Origin: Papio anubis
Lineage: Eukaryota > Chordata > Mammalia > Primates > Cercopithecidae
Assembly (NCBI RefSeq): GCF_008728515.1
Contig: NW_022161724.1
Span: forward strand, 1-64,000
Length of the DNA stretch: 64,000 nucleotides
Direction: 5' to 3'
Shown here: positions 23,015-35,400 of the stretch, one piece after another
Position numbering within the stretch: the first letter of the stretch is position 1
Layout of the letters: the number at the start of each line of letters is the position of its first letter
Made by a program: the position numbers and the translations under genes
Notes under the pieces: model-generated
Databases searched by the model: none
What the model was told of the DNA's origin: nothing
The model's input: the letters and a program-made list of their open reading frames with translations, nothing else

Positions 23015-23612
23015 CAACCAGAACATGGTACTCCCCTGCTTCAATCACTCTGATAGCTTCCACAGCTCTTAGAGTAAACTGATCGGGGTCTTGCTGGCTC
23101 CAACCAGCCTTACTCACCCTTGCTCATTTTACTTCAGACACATTGGCCCTCTTTCTGTTTCTCAAACGTGCCACACTTGTTCCTGTCCCAGCTTTTTTGT
23201 GCTTTGTGCCCGGAAAGCTCTTCTCTGAGTGTTTATAAGATTGATCTCTCATTCAAGTCTCAGCTCAAATGTTACCTCCTCAGAGGATTCCTCGCTCTGT
23301 TTTATTTCCTCCACAGCACTTACCACGACAAAAAATTGTATTTATACTTTCCACCCCTACTCCTGCTGTCCCTATTGGAACATAATCTCCAGGAAGGCAG
23401 GGTAACTGACTCGTCCTGACTCACCGGGGACTTTTCCAGTTTTACCACAAAAAGTTCCATGTCCCAAAAGACCCCTCAACATAGGGTCAACTATGATAGT
23501 TATTCACTTTACACCTGCCTTGATCACTTCTGTATTCCCAGTCGCTAGTATAACGCCAGGCGCCTAGGTAGGAACTCAATAAATATTCATTCAATACATA
23601 TGAAAAGAAGGG
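23015..23612 (+). repeat. L2 LINE, 3' segment
   Basis: TTCAAGTCTCAGCTCAAATG, TTACCTCCTCAGAGGATTCC, CCACAGCACTTACCACGA, then ACTCAATAAATATTCATTCA: L2 3' end in the right order. Confidence 0.85.
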
Positions 23613-23642
23613 CTCAATGTCCTAAAGAATTCTTTGATCCTG

Positions 23643-23656
23643 GCTCTAGGGGGCAG
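23643..23656 (+). promoter_or_regulatory. Weak CTCF-like motif
   Basis: GCTCTAGGGGGCAG matches the CTCF core at 12 of 14 positions. Intergenic. Confidence 0.25.
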
Positions 23657-23659
23657 CCT

Positions 23660-25785
23660 TCCCCAACCTTGTGCCTGAACAGACAGCTTTGCAGGTTGGG
23701 CTGGTAGCTTGTGTACATAGGTAGTTGAGTTCCACAGGATTCTCCCTAGACCTTATGTGGTCTCCTTGCCGCCCCACAACCCACCCCCCTAGCCCTTGTG
23801 GAGTTCACAGCTGAGGACCCTGGCTGTGGCAACCCTAGGCTGTGCCTGACACAGAGGTAAATTCCTTTCCTCTCCCCATTTTACCCCACCCAGGCCCCTG
23901 CAGCTTCACCTTCCTCCTGAGGTCAGGCTTGTAGACCACAGAGCAGAAAGGGCTGTCCTAGACAGCAGCAGCGGTGGCTGGCTGCAAGGAGGAGCTGGCC
24001 CTATCACCATGCATTCTAGGAGGTTGCAGGGAGGACTCAAATCTAAGGGTCACCTTGGACCCAGAATGCTGCTCCCCAGGGCTAGGGCTGCCTTCTGCCC
24101 CTTTAGAAGGGGTTCTCCTCATTTCTCAGGGCTAGAGTGAAACTGCTCAGAGTCTGGTTTCTTGCTGAGACCCCATTTCTTCTGCCTGCCCACTGACAGC
24201 CTAGAGGTCTATGCGGAGGGCAGGATGGCAAGTGAGAAGATGTTGAGTGGAAACAGCAGGTCTTTGAACTCAGGAGCTAAGAAAGCATCAGAGGCAGGTG
24301 GCCTGGGGGGTCATGGGGAGGGGAGGGGGATCACAGGTGCAGCTGCCTGGGGAGAGCAGCGTGAAGGAGCTGGGGCCCAGGCTTGCCTCCCCGTGCTGTG
24401 TTCTCTAGCAATCTCCATCTCTTGACCTGAACCCCCAATCACAAGTACCTGATCTGATTCTCTTTCCCCTTTTACGGAGGGAGCTGTTGCTGGATGGGGA
24501 GGGTGGGGTGGATAAAGCCTGCAGTTCACTTCCACAGGGACTTGGGCCTGGGGGCAAATGGGGCTGACTGACTTCCTTGACTCCTTGGAAGCTGCCAGGG
24601 GTTGGAGAAGGGCAGGTTGCAGCACTGTGAGGAGTGAGAGAATAATAAGGCTTGAGGGCAGGAGGGGAGAGAATTAGCTCTTCCCTGAGGGAAAAGCCTG
24701 GCAGAGGGGTTCATCAACATTTGCCCCTTAGATTTGAGTTTGAGAATTGGCTTTACTGAATGAGAAAGTCACCATGGAGCTTTCATCAGGGCATGTGGGT
24801 CCCCCTCTAGTCCAGCTGCATGGGCACTGGGTGAAGTAAAAGACTAGAGATAAGGCTCTCACCTGTGCTTAGTCCAGAGCAGGGACCCCAAAAATGGCAC
24901 CCTAGAGAGACTTGAGTGGCCACATCTCATGATACTTCTTGGAAGAGGAAGCGTTGGACAAAAGATGGAGTAGGACAGTGGGAAGAATGACAATTGGTCA
25001 AGACCTGGGTGGACAGGCCCCAGGAAGGAAAGACAAATCTTGGGAAGCTAAGAGGGAGGTGAGAAAGAGCCATGGCAGGAGGGGGAGAAACTTGTTTACT
25101 ATTAATGCAAGAAACCTCTCCTGAGGGCCTTCTATGTACAAGGCACTGACCACACAAGGCACGCATTTTTGAGCACAGCAGAGCGGCTCTCACCCTCTGG
25201 CAGCTAACATTCTCCTGGAGGAGGCAGCATGCAATACTTATGCAACACTTTGATTTCAGTGTGGTGAGTGCCAGGCATGTGGCAGAGAAATGATGCCCTC
25301 CAGGGGGAAGCCTGACACAGACCAGGCCCTGAGGTGGGTGCAGAGCCAGACTCAGGGGCAGTGACAGGTCAGAGGCTGCCACTTTGCCTGGTCCCCAGGG
25401 CCTAGCAGGTACCCTCAGCTGAGGTCCCAGGAGGCTGGGCTTGGGAAGAACTGAAGCAGTTGGGGATATTAAGTCAGGATTCGGTCCGGCCCTGCAGTGT
25501 GGTTAGGTGGAGCTCACGGACCAGGCTCCCCACTTCCACCAGAGGCAAAGCAGGCAAAGAAGCTAGAGCAGGAGGGGCTGAGGCTGAGGGGTGGGAAGGC
25601 AGAGCAGTGGGGCTGCCTCTCTATCCCCCGCAAGGCCTGAGGGGGCCTGTGCCCTCTCTCAGGCAGAACTGCAGACTTTCCCTTACTTCTGTTTCCTTCT
25701 CTGGACCCCACTTTTCTGTTCCTCTCTCTGGATCCCACTTTTCTGTTTCTCTCTCCAGACCCTCATCTTTGTATCCTCCCCTAAT
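23660..25785. other. Intergenic stretch without recognised features
   Basis: I see no exon, CpG island or clear repeat here. Open frames exist but none has coding character or splice-consistent borders that I recognise. Confidence 0.5.
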
Positions 25786-25797
25786 TTCTTTCTTTCT

Positions 25798-26097
25798 TTT
25801 TTTTCTTTTTTTTTTTTTTTTCCCCGAGACAGAGTCTCGCTCTGTTGCCCAGACTGGAGTGCAGTGGTGCGATCTTGACTCACTGCAACCTCCGCCTCCC
25901 GGGTTCAAGTGATTCTCCTGCCTTAGCCTCCCAAGTAGTTTGGACTACAGGCACACACCACCGTGCCCAGCTAATTGTTGTGTTTTTAGTAGAAACGGGG
26001 TTTCACCATGTTGGCCAGGATGGTCTCGACCTCGTGATCTGCCTGCCTCAGCCTCCCAAAGTGCTGGGATTACCAGCATGAGCCACCGCACCTGGTC
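25798..26097 (-). repeat. Alu, antisense
   Basis: Long T run, then GAGACAGAGTCTCGCTCTGT through GCCACCGCACCTGGTC. Flanked by CTAATTTCTT on both sides. Confidence 0.95.
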
Positions 26098-26718
26098 TAA
26101 TTTCTTACCAAGTTCTCTCTGAAGGCAGGAAACAGGCAGTGGATCTGATGCCAGGAAAACTTTGGCCTATTTGGTTTCCTCTCTGACCCCAGCACTTCCA
26201 GAGTGGCATTTGGGGGTGGGATGGCTCTGCTCTGATGCTGGGAAGGGGACCTTGGCCCTAGCCTGCTTTCCTTGTTACCCACATCCTCCCCCCACCCCCA
26301 GCCAGTGCTCTGGATCCAGCCTGACTGACCAGGCCTGAGAGACAGAACTGGGCATCTCCTGAGCAGGGGCCAGGGCCCTGCTAGGACCCCTCTTTCAGGC
26401 TCCTACAGTTGCCCCTACCAAGACTCTGAAACAAAGGGACAAAGTGGGCACAGGGTTTGAGTCCTGAACAGAGTCTGTGAGCCCAGGATGAGTTGGAAGA
26501 TGGGATCACTTAAGACAAAGGTTTTGGGAAGGCTGGGAAAGTTGCAAAGAGGGGAGTGGTAGGAGGCAGTGGGTGGTGTGGGTGTTCAGCCTCAGAACAG
26601 AATACAGGGGTGAGGAGAAAAGTGACTCTTAGGGAAAGTGGCCACAACTGGAATGGGGCAGCCATTGCAGAACACTGGTCACTCAAGGTCAGATGCAGTG
26701 TCTCGTAGGACCCAAACA

Positions 26719-26719
26719 A

Positions 26720-26798
<79 letters not shown>

Positions 26799-26812
26799 TC
26801 TCTCTCTCCTCG
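26719..26812 (+). repeat. Compound (AC)n(CT)n microsatellite
   Basis: About 23 AC units (26719-26764) run directly into about 23 CT units with a few TTTCT interruptions. Confidence 0.95.
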
Positions 26813-28164
26813 AGAAGCATAAGTTGGGGGGAGAAAGCAGTTACTCGTTTCTGTACATTCCTACAACAGTAAACTTGCCGGGAGTCAGGCTGCTTCCCTC
26901 CCTTCCAGGGGCATCTCCAGCCCTGCCCGTCTTCACCTGCTCTTCTGGTTTCTGCCGCCCTGTCCCTACCCTCCAGCCCAGCATCACCACCACAGGTCTG
27001 TTCGACGACTATTTCCTCATCTCCGCCATGCACGGCTAGCTTGAGCACCAGCTAGAGGAATGTACCTCCGGGAGAGTGTGGGGTTCCTGCTTTTGCCTCT
27101 GCAATTTCCCTGCAGCTCCCAGCCCTGACTGTGAGCCCCAGCTTGCCCACATTGGCCTCCTAGAGGAGGCAGGAGCCCATCCCTCCTGTCCCTCCTATCA
27201 CTGTCATAAGTGGCTCATGAGTGACTGGTGACCTGTTAGCCCTAGGAAGGTTTGGCTTGGCGCCCATCAAGGCTCCAGCTCCCTGCCCCTGCCGCTGACC
27301 CCAGGAATGGGTAGGGGAGGAGATGGAGGAACTGAACTGGAACAGCCCTTGGGGGATGGAGTCTGGGCAAGAGTTAGAGGGCCTTAAACCATGCAGAGCC
27401 AGGAGGTAGAGTCCAGAGGAGGATACCTAGATCTCTGCTCAATCTCTTCCCACTGTTGACCAACCATAGGCAAGGTCGACTCCTAGGGGTGTTGTGGGAG
27501 GCTCAGCCACAGGCCAAAGTCCTGGCACAGCCCTTATATCCCCTATGGCTTTATCTCCCAGTTGGCCTCCAAGCTGGTCATTTCCCACAGTCCCATGGGA
27601 GGCCTATTAGTGAAATTTTCCTCCAGCCTCCCTCTCTCCATCCCACCAATCACTCTCAAATGTCACAGCTGAGCCTTGTGAACAAAGTTGATAGCACAGG
27701 ATAGAGGAGAAATGAGTAGGAGACAAGAAGGCAGCAAGGAGGGAGGGAGATGGCATGAAAGGCCTTGAAATTGAACTGGGAAACTAGCTCCTCTCCCTTC
27801 CATCCTGCTGAGGCTACAGGCCCATAGCAGGCACCAGCTGACTGCTCACTGTTCCTGTTCATTTCATTTCCACCCATAATCATTAAGCATCAACTTCACG
27901 CCAGACACTGTGCTGGGGAGGGAGAGCCAATCAGATTAGTGTGTTAGGGAGATAAAAGATAATTCCAATAGGATCTGGGGCCCTGAAGATTTGGGACAGT
28001 GTCTGCTGCTCAGTTTGAGCTCTCCAGTTTACAGCAAAGTTCCCGGCACTTAGAGTAAATGTTGTTGAATGAATTCAAGGTTCCTTGAAGATTCTTGTGG
28101 CATTGCATAGTAAGGACTGAGCAAGGCAAGTTTGAGAGTAGCGATCGGGGCAGGAGGTAGCAGT

Positions 28165-28370
28165 GTACAATGGTGTTTAGGAATATGGACTCTGCAGTTA
28201 GACTGCCGGAGTCTGGCTGTATTACGTATTAACTGTGTGACCTTGGGAAAGTTACTTCGTCTCCCTGTGACTCAGTTTCCTCACTCACAAATAGGAATTG
28301 TTCTGAGGATAAAAAGATGTATATAAAGTGACAAACAGTATTCTGCACATAGTAAATACCGGAAGAGACC
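28165..28370 (+). repeat. MIR element
   Basis: ATATGGACTCTGCAGTTAGA, TGTGTGACCTTGGGAAAG, TGACTCAGTTTCCTCACTC, then TTCTGCACATAGTAAATACC. Confidence 0.85.
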
Positions 28371-28914
28371 ATTATTGGGCTAGAACAGTTGCAGTGGGGA
28401 TGGGGCATAACAGAGAGATGCAAGAGATGCTTCATTGGTTGAATCAACCTGACTTGGTGTGGGAGGAGGAATGTAGGGTATCAGGCTCCTTGCTTAGGCA
28501 GTGGTGGAGTTTGGGAACAGGGAGCTGAGAGAGACAGAGCAGGAGGAGAGGCCTCCTGGGGCAGGAAGGGAATATGAGGTTCCTGTGAAGATCCAGGAAA
28601 CTATGGGCTCACCTTGTGTAGAGCTCAGCAAAGAGGCCAAAGTGGGGAAAATCAAGCCCAGAGTCAAAGGCTGGTCTGAGAAGCCCCCTTCAACCTCCCA
28701 CCCTCCTTAGCTATCCATGGGAGCCTCTGCCACCTGCTTGAAGGGAATGGGGGAGGGTTCAAGGACGTCCATGCTCTGGCAGGAGCTCATTGTCCGAGTA
28801 GAGTGTATTAAGGGGTCCTGCTGATCAGTTTCCATCATCTGTACTAAGGTGTGGGCAAATGGCTGTGGATATGAGTTTTTCCCCCTTTATAGGAGCTGTC
28901 AGTATATTTCAGAG

Positions 28915-29170
28915 GCAGGACTGCAGAGTGGTAAAGCACACAGGGTAGAAACCACCTGGGCAGAGTCACTCACGGCTCTACCACTTCCTAGTGTGGGACC
29001 TTGGGCAAGTCATTTAACCTCTTTGTGTCTCAGGTCCCTCATCTGTAAAATGGGCTAACAATAATAACAACCTCATCTCATAGGGTGGTTGTGACAATTC
29101 AATCAGTGGATATATATAAAGTATCAAGAACAAGGCCTGGTGCATGTTGACTATTGTTATTATTATTTAT
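28915..29170 (+). repeat. MIR element
   Basis: Near full length: CTCTACCACTTCCTAGTGTG, ACCTTGGGCAAGTCATTTAA, CTCATCTGTAAAATGGGC, GGCCTGGTGCATGTTGAC. Confidence 0.9.
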
Positions 29171-29728
29171 CTGTCTTAACACACCTGCCAGGCATTTAAT
29201 GACAGTCAGTGGAGGGTGGAGGCGGTACCAGGACATGGCATGATTGTCCCCAAGATGATTCACCATCTTGCTTGGATGCGTTTCTCAGACACATTCCCAG
29301 TCCTCTGCCCCTTCTAGGCCTTCACCATGATCAAATATCTGCTGAGCAGTAATTCTACTGGCCGGTCCCCATCCAGGGATTCTGAGAAGGCAAAAACCTG
29401 CCCCGTCATCTGCTTTGATGGCAGGCTGGGGGCCTTGCCTGTTAGAGATAGGACAAGCTAGAAATGGGACACATAAAAGATCCACTCCCTATGATCTCCC
29501 CAGGCTAGGAGCCAATAGGTAATCGCCCCAGGCCCTCTTCTCAGTCTATCTAGAGAGGGGGAATGAAAAAGAGATGGAAAAAAGAAAGGCAAGAATAGTG
29601 TTGAAGGGGAACATAGATGGGAAGTGGGTTTGGGACACTTTCATTTTCACTGATTTGAAAGACTTTCTTCCGATCCTTGGCTCCCTGAGGTTCCCCCACA
29701 TCTCAACACAAACATATTCGATTTTCCC

Positions 29729-30034
29729 TTTTTTTTTTCTTTTTTTTTTTGTGATGGAGTCTCGCTCTGTCGCCCAGGCTGGAGTTCAGTGGCGTGATCT
29801 CGGCTCACTGCAACCTTCGCCTCCCGGGTTCAAGCAATTCTCCCGCCTCAGCCTCCTGAGTAGCTGGGATTACAGGCGTGCACCACCACGCCTGGCTAAT
29901 TTTTGTATTTTTAGTAGAGACAGGGTTTCACCATGTTGGTCAGGCTGGTCTTGAACTCCTGACCTCGTCGTGATCCAACCCCCCTCAGCCTCCCAAGGTG
30001 TTGGGATCACAGGCGTGAGCCACTGTGCCCGGCC
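29729..30034 (-). repeat. Alu, antisense
   Basis: T-rich head, then GATGGAGTCTCGCTCTGTCG through CACTGTGCCCGGCC. Flanked by TTTTCCCTTTT-like repeats. Confidence 0.95.
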
Positions 30035-30129
30035 TCAATTTCCCTTTTTTGAGTAGACTCTCCTAGGCAGTCTAGTCTACATTAGAAGAGAAAATAGAAT
30101 ACATACAGAGTATACACAGTACACCATGG

Positions 30130-30315
30130 GGAGTACGTGGAGACAGACAACCTGGATTCATGCCCGAGCTCCACCATTTACTAGCTGTGTGACTTTGGCA
30201 ATTTACTTAATATCCCTGAGCCTCAGTTTCCCCATCTGTAATGTGAGGATAACAGCAGTACCTACTTCACAGGATTGTGGCAGGGATTAAACACACGGAA
30301 AGCACTGCCCGCACA
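30130..30315 (+). repeat. MIR element
   Basis: CCACCATTTACTAGCTGTGT, then GAGCCTCAGTTTCCCCATCT and CAGGATTGTGGCAGGGATTA. Confidence 0.9.
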
Positions 30316-30704
30316 TGATTAGCTTTTGTGGCTCTACTGAAATGTCTACAGGTATACAAGTGTCCTGCCTCACTCCCCAGCATCCTTTCCACCTGCTCAG
30401 AGTAAGGGCAGCAAGAATAGGAAATAGGGAACCCCTTTGTGACCCTACTGCCAGTCTCAGGAAGCCTTCCTGCAAGAACTTCTAGGCCAGGGCACTGGCC
30501 CCAACAACCCAAAACTCATGACTCCATCCCCCTAACTCTTCCCCATGCATACCTGTGACTCCCAACTTGTCATCCTTTCCTACCAGTTTCCAAGTTGCTC
30601 TTCCTTCTTCCAAATTACCAGAACTTGGTTGAATGAATTTGGGTCTGAGGTCAGATTCATTCTCAGGCTTCCCTCCTTCCCCAGAGAGGCATTTAAAACT
30701 CTAC

Positions 30705-30850
30705 CAGCGTTTCTTAACGTGTGGACACAGCGGATGACCTGGGGTGTTTGTTCAAAATACAGATTTTCCATTTCATGCCAATAGGATTGAATATGAATTG
30801 CTGGGGACGGAGCCTGCATTTTAGTAAGCTTCTGGGAAACATTTTTTATA
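30705..30850 (+). repeat. MER5A-type hAT fossil
   Basis: CAGCGTTTCTTAACGTGTGG, GATGACCTGGGGTGTTTGTT, ACGGAGCCTGCATTTTAGTA: a decayed MER5A in sense order. Confidence 0.65.
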
Positions 30851-30896
30851 CACATATACATTAAAAATGAAATTTTAATCACAATTAAAATTCCTA

Positions 30897-31088
30897 TCCC
30901 CACTTTCAAGAAAATAATCATTGGTGGAGGATGGGGGTTTGGCATTCCAAAATTGGGGGTCTAGGCTTTTTAGAGCTACTTCTTCCCAGTCCTCCCCCAA
31001 CTTCAAGAAGATAATCATGGTGGAGGATGATGGGAGAACATCCCAAAGTTGGGGGTATAGGCTTTTTAGAGATACTTCTTCCCAGTCT
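30897..31088 (+). repeat. Tandem duplication of about 95 bp
   Basis: Two adjacent imperfect copies (30897-30992 and 30993-31088). Both contain ACTTCAAGAA-like starts, GGTGGAGGATG, a TTGGGGGT box, AGGCTTTTTAGAG and TACTTCTTCCCAGTC. It lies about 300 bp before the GC-rich region upstream of RAPGEF3. Confidence 0.85.
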
Positions 31089-31339
31089 GGGCTGGCTCAA
31101 CAGCAAAGGGAAAAGGGAAGAGAAGAGGCAAAAAAAAGTCCTAAAAAGCTGGTGGCGGGGCGTTCGCCTCCTTCCAAACCCTCATGATCGTCCTGAGCAA
31201 TTACCGCACGAGTCGCTGTCTCCGGCCACTGTCTCTCCACCCTCTCAGGAGTGGGGCGAAGAGGCCTGCGCTGGGTCACTTGCACCGTGGTGGAAACTGA
31301 GGCCCAGGGAGGCGTGGGGCCTAGGTAGTAAGCCTGCTT

Positions 31340-32418
31340 AGCAGGGCGCTGGAATTCCTGGTCTCTGCCTCAACCTACCCGGCCACCAGGGAGCGCGCGG
31401 TAGGGGGCGTGGTCCTCGAACGCCTTCTGCTCCCCTGGAAGCTCTGCCACAACCCCAATCTCCTTTCATGGCCGCGACTCCGGTCCTAACCGTCCTGGCG
31501 AGCGGTCCTTCCTCTCCAGCCTCAGTTTCCTCATCTGCTCCCGGTGTGTGTGTGCTGGGGCAGGGGGCAGTGGGGCGTGGGTCTGGGAACCCAACTGCGG
31601 GAGGCAAGGCGGCGGGATTCCCCGCGGGAAAGCCGCCTAGTCCCTCCCCCGGGGGGCTGGAGACCCTGAACTGAAACAGAAGGCAGACGCCCCCGGCCGG
31701 GAAGCGGCCCCAGCCCGGATTTCCCTCCCGGGTGGGGCCGCAATGACTCACCCCCTCCCCCCTTTCCCCGGTTTCCTTGTTTGCATTTCTCCTCCCGGCC
31801 ACGTGGCGGCCAGTGCAGCCACTCACCGCCCGATCCCCGACACCCCGGCCGTTGCGGCCTCCTGCACACACCTCGGGGCGGCTCCTGCCCCCTGGGGATG
31901 CTCGGCTCAGGCGGATGTCCACTCTACGTACCCCCGGGTGCGGACTCCAAAGCCTGCCGGTGCCCGCCCCCTTCCCCTACGTTCTCCTCTACCTTAAGGC
32001 AGGGCGCCTCCTCCCCGCCCCCTCCGCCAGTCAAGGGGAGGGGAAGGGGGCGGGCAGCGCAGGGGGTGTGACAGCTCCCGCCCGGACCGGAGCCAGCGCA
32101 GCCTTGCTTCAGCGCCCGGTGCCAGCTGGCTTCTTCGTCTGGGACGAAGGCGGAGGCTCGGGGCTCCTTGTCGCCGGTGGCTGGGTGGCGTCCCCCCACC
32201 AAGCCCCCACCCCTCTACTCACCCAAGAGGAGCCTCTCCACCGAGCCCTGCATCCTGCTGCCCTGGCAGCCGGTCCAGCTAGGCACTGGCCCCGTTCGCT
32301 GTACCTGGACTTACGCACCGGCTCCCTCCCGATTCCCTTATCAAAGCTGATGGGGGTCGCTGGGGACCGCCCAGCCTTTTGTTAGAGCCTGCACTGCTGT
32401 GCGAGCTTGAAAAGAAAC
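31340..32418 (+). promoter_or_regulatory. RAPGEF3: RAPGEF3 5' region: GC-rich promoter and 5' UTR
   Basis: CpG-rich sequence with several GC boxes (GGGGCGTGG, CCCCGCCCC, GGGGCGGGC) lies upstream of the ATG at 32419. CpG density is highest between about 31,380 and 32,170. I see no convincing TATA box. The exact start site is not visible; being CpG-rich, the region may also fire in the antisense direction. Confidence 0.55.
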
Positions 32419-32424
32419 ATGAAG
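32419..32424 (+). CDS. RAPGEF3: RAPGEF3 exon 1 coding part: two codons (Met-Lys)
   Basis: ATG AAG then donor GTGGGTAAG. Joining to 32897 gives MKVGWPGES, the known long-isoform start. An in-frame ATG at 33017-33019 (residue 43, ACATGG context) matches the start of the 881-residue human isoform, so the short protein can be made without this exon. Confidence 0.85.
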
Positions 32425-35400
32425 GTGGGTAAGGTGGGGTCAGGGTTGAAGAGGAGCAGGAGAGGGTGGGAGAGGAAGCTGACACGGTGGGGAGTTTGGG
32501 TGGGAGAGAGAGGGTTGGTCAGGGCTGAGGAGGAGGGGAGAAGGGTTTGAGCAGAAGCTGCATTTCTGGGAGACCCAGTAAATCTACAGCCTCATACTGG
32601 GAGGTGGTGGAGATCCCTGCAGGGGCATGGGCAGTGAGATGGGACAGAATTCCAAAGAGGGCTAAAAAGGGCCTGATCTTTTCCAAGAGCCAGCTGGAGA
32701 CCCCTAAGTGCGCCAGACCGGCAGGCCCCAGTAAAGGTCTTCCTGTTCCTCCCCCCAGCTCCTGGCAGGGCTGCAGCACCTCCGCCTGACCAGTCCAGAG
32801 GACTCTAAGGAAGTAGTTCTGCCTGGGGCAGTTGAACTGTGGTCCAGCTGCTCCAGTCCCGTCCCATGGCTGTCCACTTTCCTCCCTGTGTCACAGGTGG
32901 GCTGGCCAGGTGAGAGCTGCTGGCAGGTGGGCCTGGCTGTGGAGGATAGCCCAGCTCTGGGAGCACCGCGGGTGGGACCCCTCCCTGACGTGGTGCCGGA
33001 GGGGACACTACTCAACATGGTGTTGAGGAAGATGCACCGGCCCCGAAGCTGCTCCTACCAGCTGCTGCTGGAGCACCAGCGTCCGAGCTGCATCCAGGGG
33101 CTGCGCTGGGTGAGTCCCTTTCACCTGCCCAGGTGCCAGGGTCAGTACCAGGGCTAGAGGGGGGCCTGGATCGTGGCTCGGCATGCTGCTGGTGGTCCAG
33201 CTTGCTCTGGGGGTGTAGAGTGGTACAGCTGCCGTAGACAGTGGGTCAGGAAGCTTGTCTGCAGTATGCGTGGGTGGCTCACACAGCTGCAAAGTGTGTG
33301 TCTGTGTGTGTGTTCTGCCCAAATGTCTCTGGGCATAGGGGGAAGGGGAACAGGATTTGTTCTCTGTCACCTCTGTGAGCCAGGCATTGAGTGAAGTGCT
33401 TGTGTGTTCTCTCCAGGTGAAGGTGGGAGGTATAGGGGCCAGGTCAAGGGGTTGGAGTGAGGTAAGCTTGGTTACGGTTCTTGGGTACGTCACTGTGGCA
33501 GCATTCTCCTTTAGTGAGTTACTGAACTGTGCTAATGCTGTGTTTTGGGCTTGGGGTGAGGTGGTCATGTGGACGCTGCTTGGTACCTGCCTTTGGGGTC
33601 TCAGGGAAGGATTCTGAGACATTTGGAGAATCTGAGATGACCGAAGTGCCCTTTGCTAGTGAGAAACATTTCTGGACCTGAAAGAATGAAGGAGAGAGCA
33701 GGAAGGGGAAAGAATGGTGGGATTTGGGAGGCAAGATAATGGGTGTACTATCCAAATCGGCAGAGACTAAATAGAGTAGCTTAGCTTGAGATTCAGTTAC
33801 ATCTTTACTGCATGTGTCCACCCAGGTTTCGCTATGTTGTCCAGGCTGGTCTTGAACTCCTAGGCCCAAGCAATCCACCTGCCTTGGCCTCCCAAAGTGC
33901 TAGTATTACAGGCGTGACCCACCGCGCTTGGCCAGGAGAATTCATTTCTTTTTTCTTTTTCCTTTCTTTTTTTTTTTTTTTTTTAACTGGAGTCTTCCTC
34001 TGTCACCAGGCTGGAGTGCAGTGACGCCATCTCGGCTCACTGCAACCTCCGCCTCCCAGGTTCAAGCGATTCTCCTGCCTCAGCCTCCTGAGTAGCTGGG
34101 GCTACAGCTGTGCACCACCATGTCCAGCTAATTTTTGTATTTTTAGTAGAGTTGGGGTTTCACCATATTGGCCAGGATGGTCTCGATCTCTTGACCTTGT
34201 GACCCGCCTGCCTCAGCCTCCCAAAGTGCTGGGATTACAGGCATGAGCCATTGCACCTGGCCGAGAGTTCATTTCTTATTGGCAAGTGCTTTCTAGTAGA
34301 ATAACCACTACCTTCTCCCTCCTTCCCCCTACCTTGCCCAACTGCCATTTACGCTGAGGCTGAGTTGAAAAAACTGAGACCCACCAAGATGAGGGGCTCC
34401 TCTTTGCACTCAGAATTGAGAGGAGAGTCCAGGTGTCAGTACTGGTAGAGCTGTTCTCTACTAGGGTCTTCCTTATCATGAATCTGGGTCCTCCCCCGCT
34501 ACCCCTCCAGCTCTCTTCTCTGGGTCATTGGCTGTACCTATTGCCTGGAGCCAGTGGGCTGGAACCCTCCCTCCCTCTTTCCCTCTTAGGCTATAATTAT
34601 TTGTGCATTTCCTGTCCCCTTCCCAGCTTGCAGAGGCAAGGTAGGGGGTAGGGAGAAGGTCAGGTGCCAGGACAATGAGGTCACTGGAGGATCCCCTGGG
34701 ACCTGAAGTCTGGGAGGGAGTGGAGGAGGCCACCAGGCTGTTTCCTGACTCCCCTCAGCCCCCAGAAATGAAGGGCTGGTGTGCGTGGGGAGGCTGGAGA
34801 GGTGGGGGTGAAGGTTGCTGGAGTGTAAATGGGGTCAAAGGCACAGAAACAAGGCCCTTCCCTGCCAGGCGGGCGTTGGTGACTAGAGGGAACTTAGATT
34901 TTTAGTGTTTAGAGGCAGGCGGCTGCTCCCTCTTCTGATGACCATCTTTGGGGACTGGGGTGGGGAGGTTTCATTCCATCATTCCTGTGTTTGAGAGGCT
35001 CTGGGTACCTGTGAAGCTGTACCTCTTACCTCTTGATGATGCCTTTAGCCCAGGGAAGGCTTCCATGAGGGAATGAATGAGTGCCAGCTGTGAGCACGCA
35101 CACCCACGGTAAAGGGGTGGAGCCTGAGTCCCAGGAAGACAGCACTGCCAGTTATTGATGCCAGACCTCCCTCTTCGAAAGCCAAGGGGAAAACCCATTA
35201 ACCTCCCAGAGAAGAAGTCTGAAGACAGCTCTTTCCGTTCCTACCTAGACCAGGACAAGAGAAAATGCAGGCGGGTTACAGTAGGAGAGCTTGCAGTTAG
35301 ATACAGACTAAGATAAGACTTAACAGCTATGGCAAAGGTGACACTGGAATGGAATGGAAGAACATCTTTGGAAAACATGAGGGGGGAGGTGAGACCTTGT

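Noticed and set aside
26719..26812. Coding potential from His-Thr and Ser-Leu runs
   Set aside because: It is a compound AC/CT microsatellite.
31338..31922. 194-codon minus-strand open frame in the RAPGEF3 GC-rich region
   Set aside because: Low-complexity Gly/Arg/Pro composition from CpG-rich DNA, with no domain. Kept only as a reminder that antisense transcription is possible.
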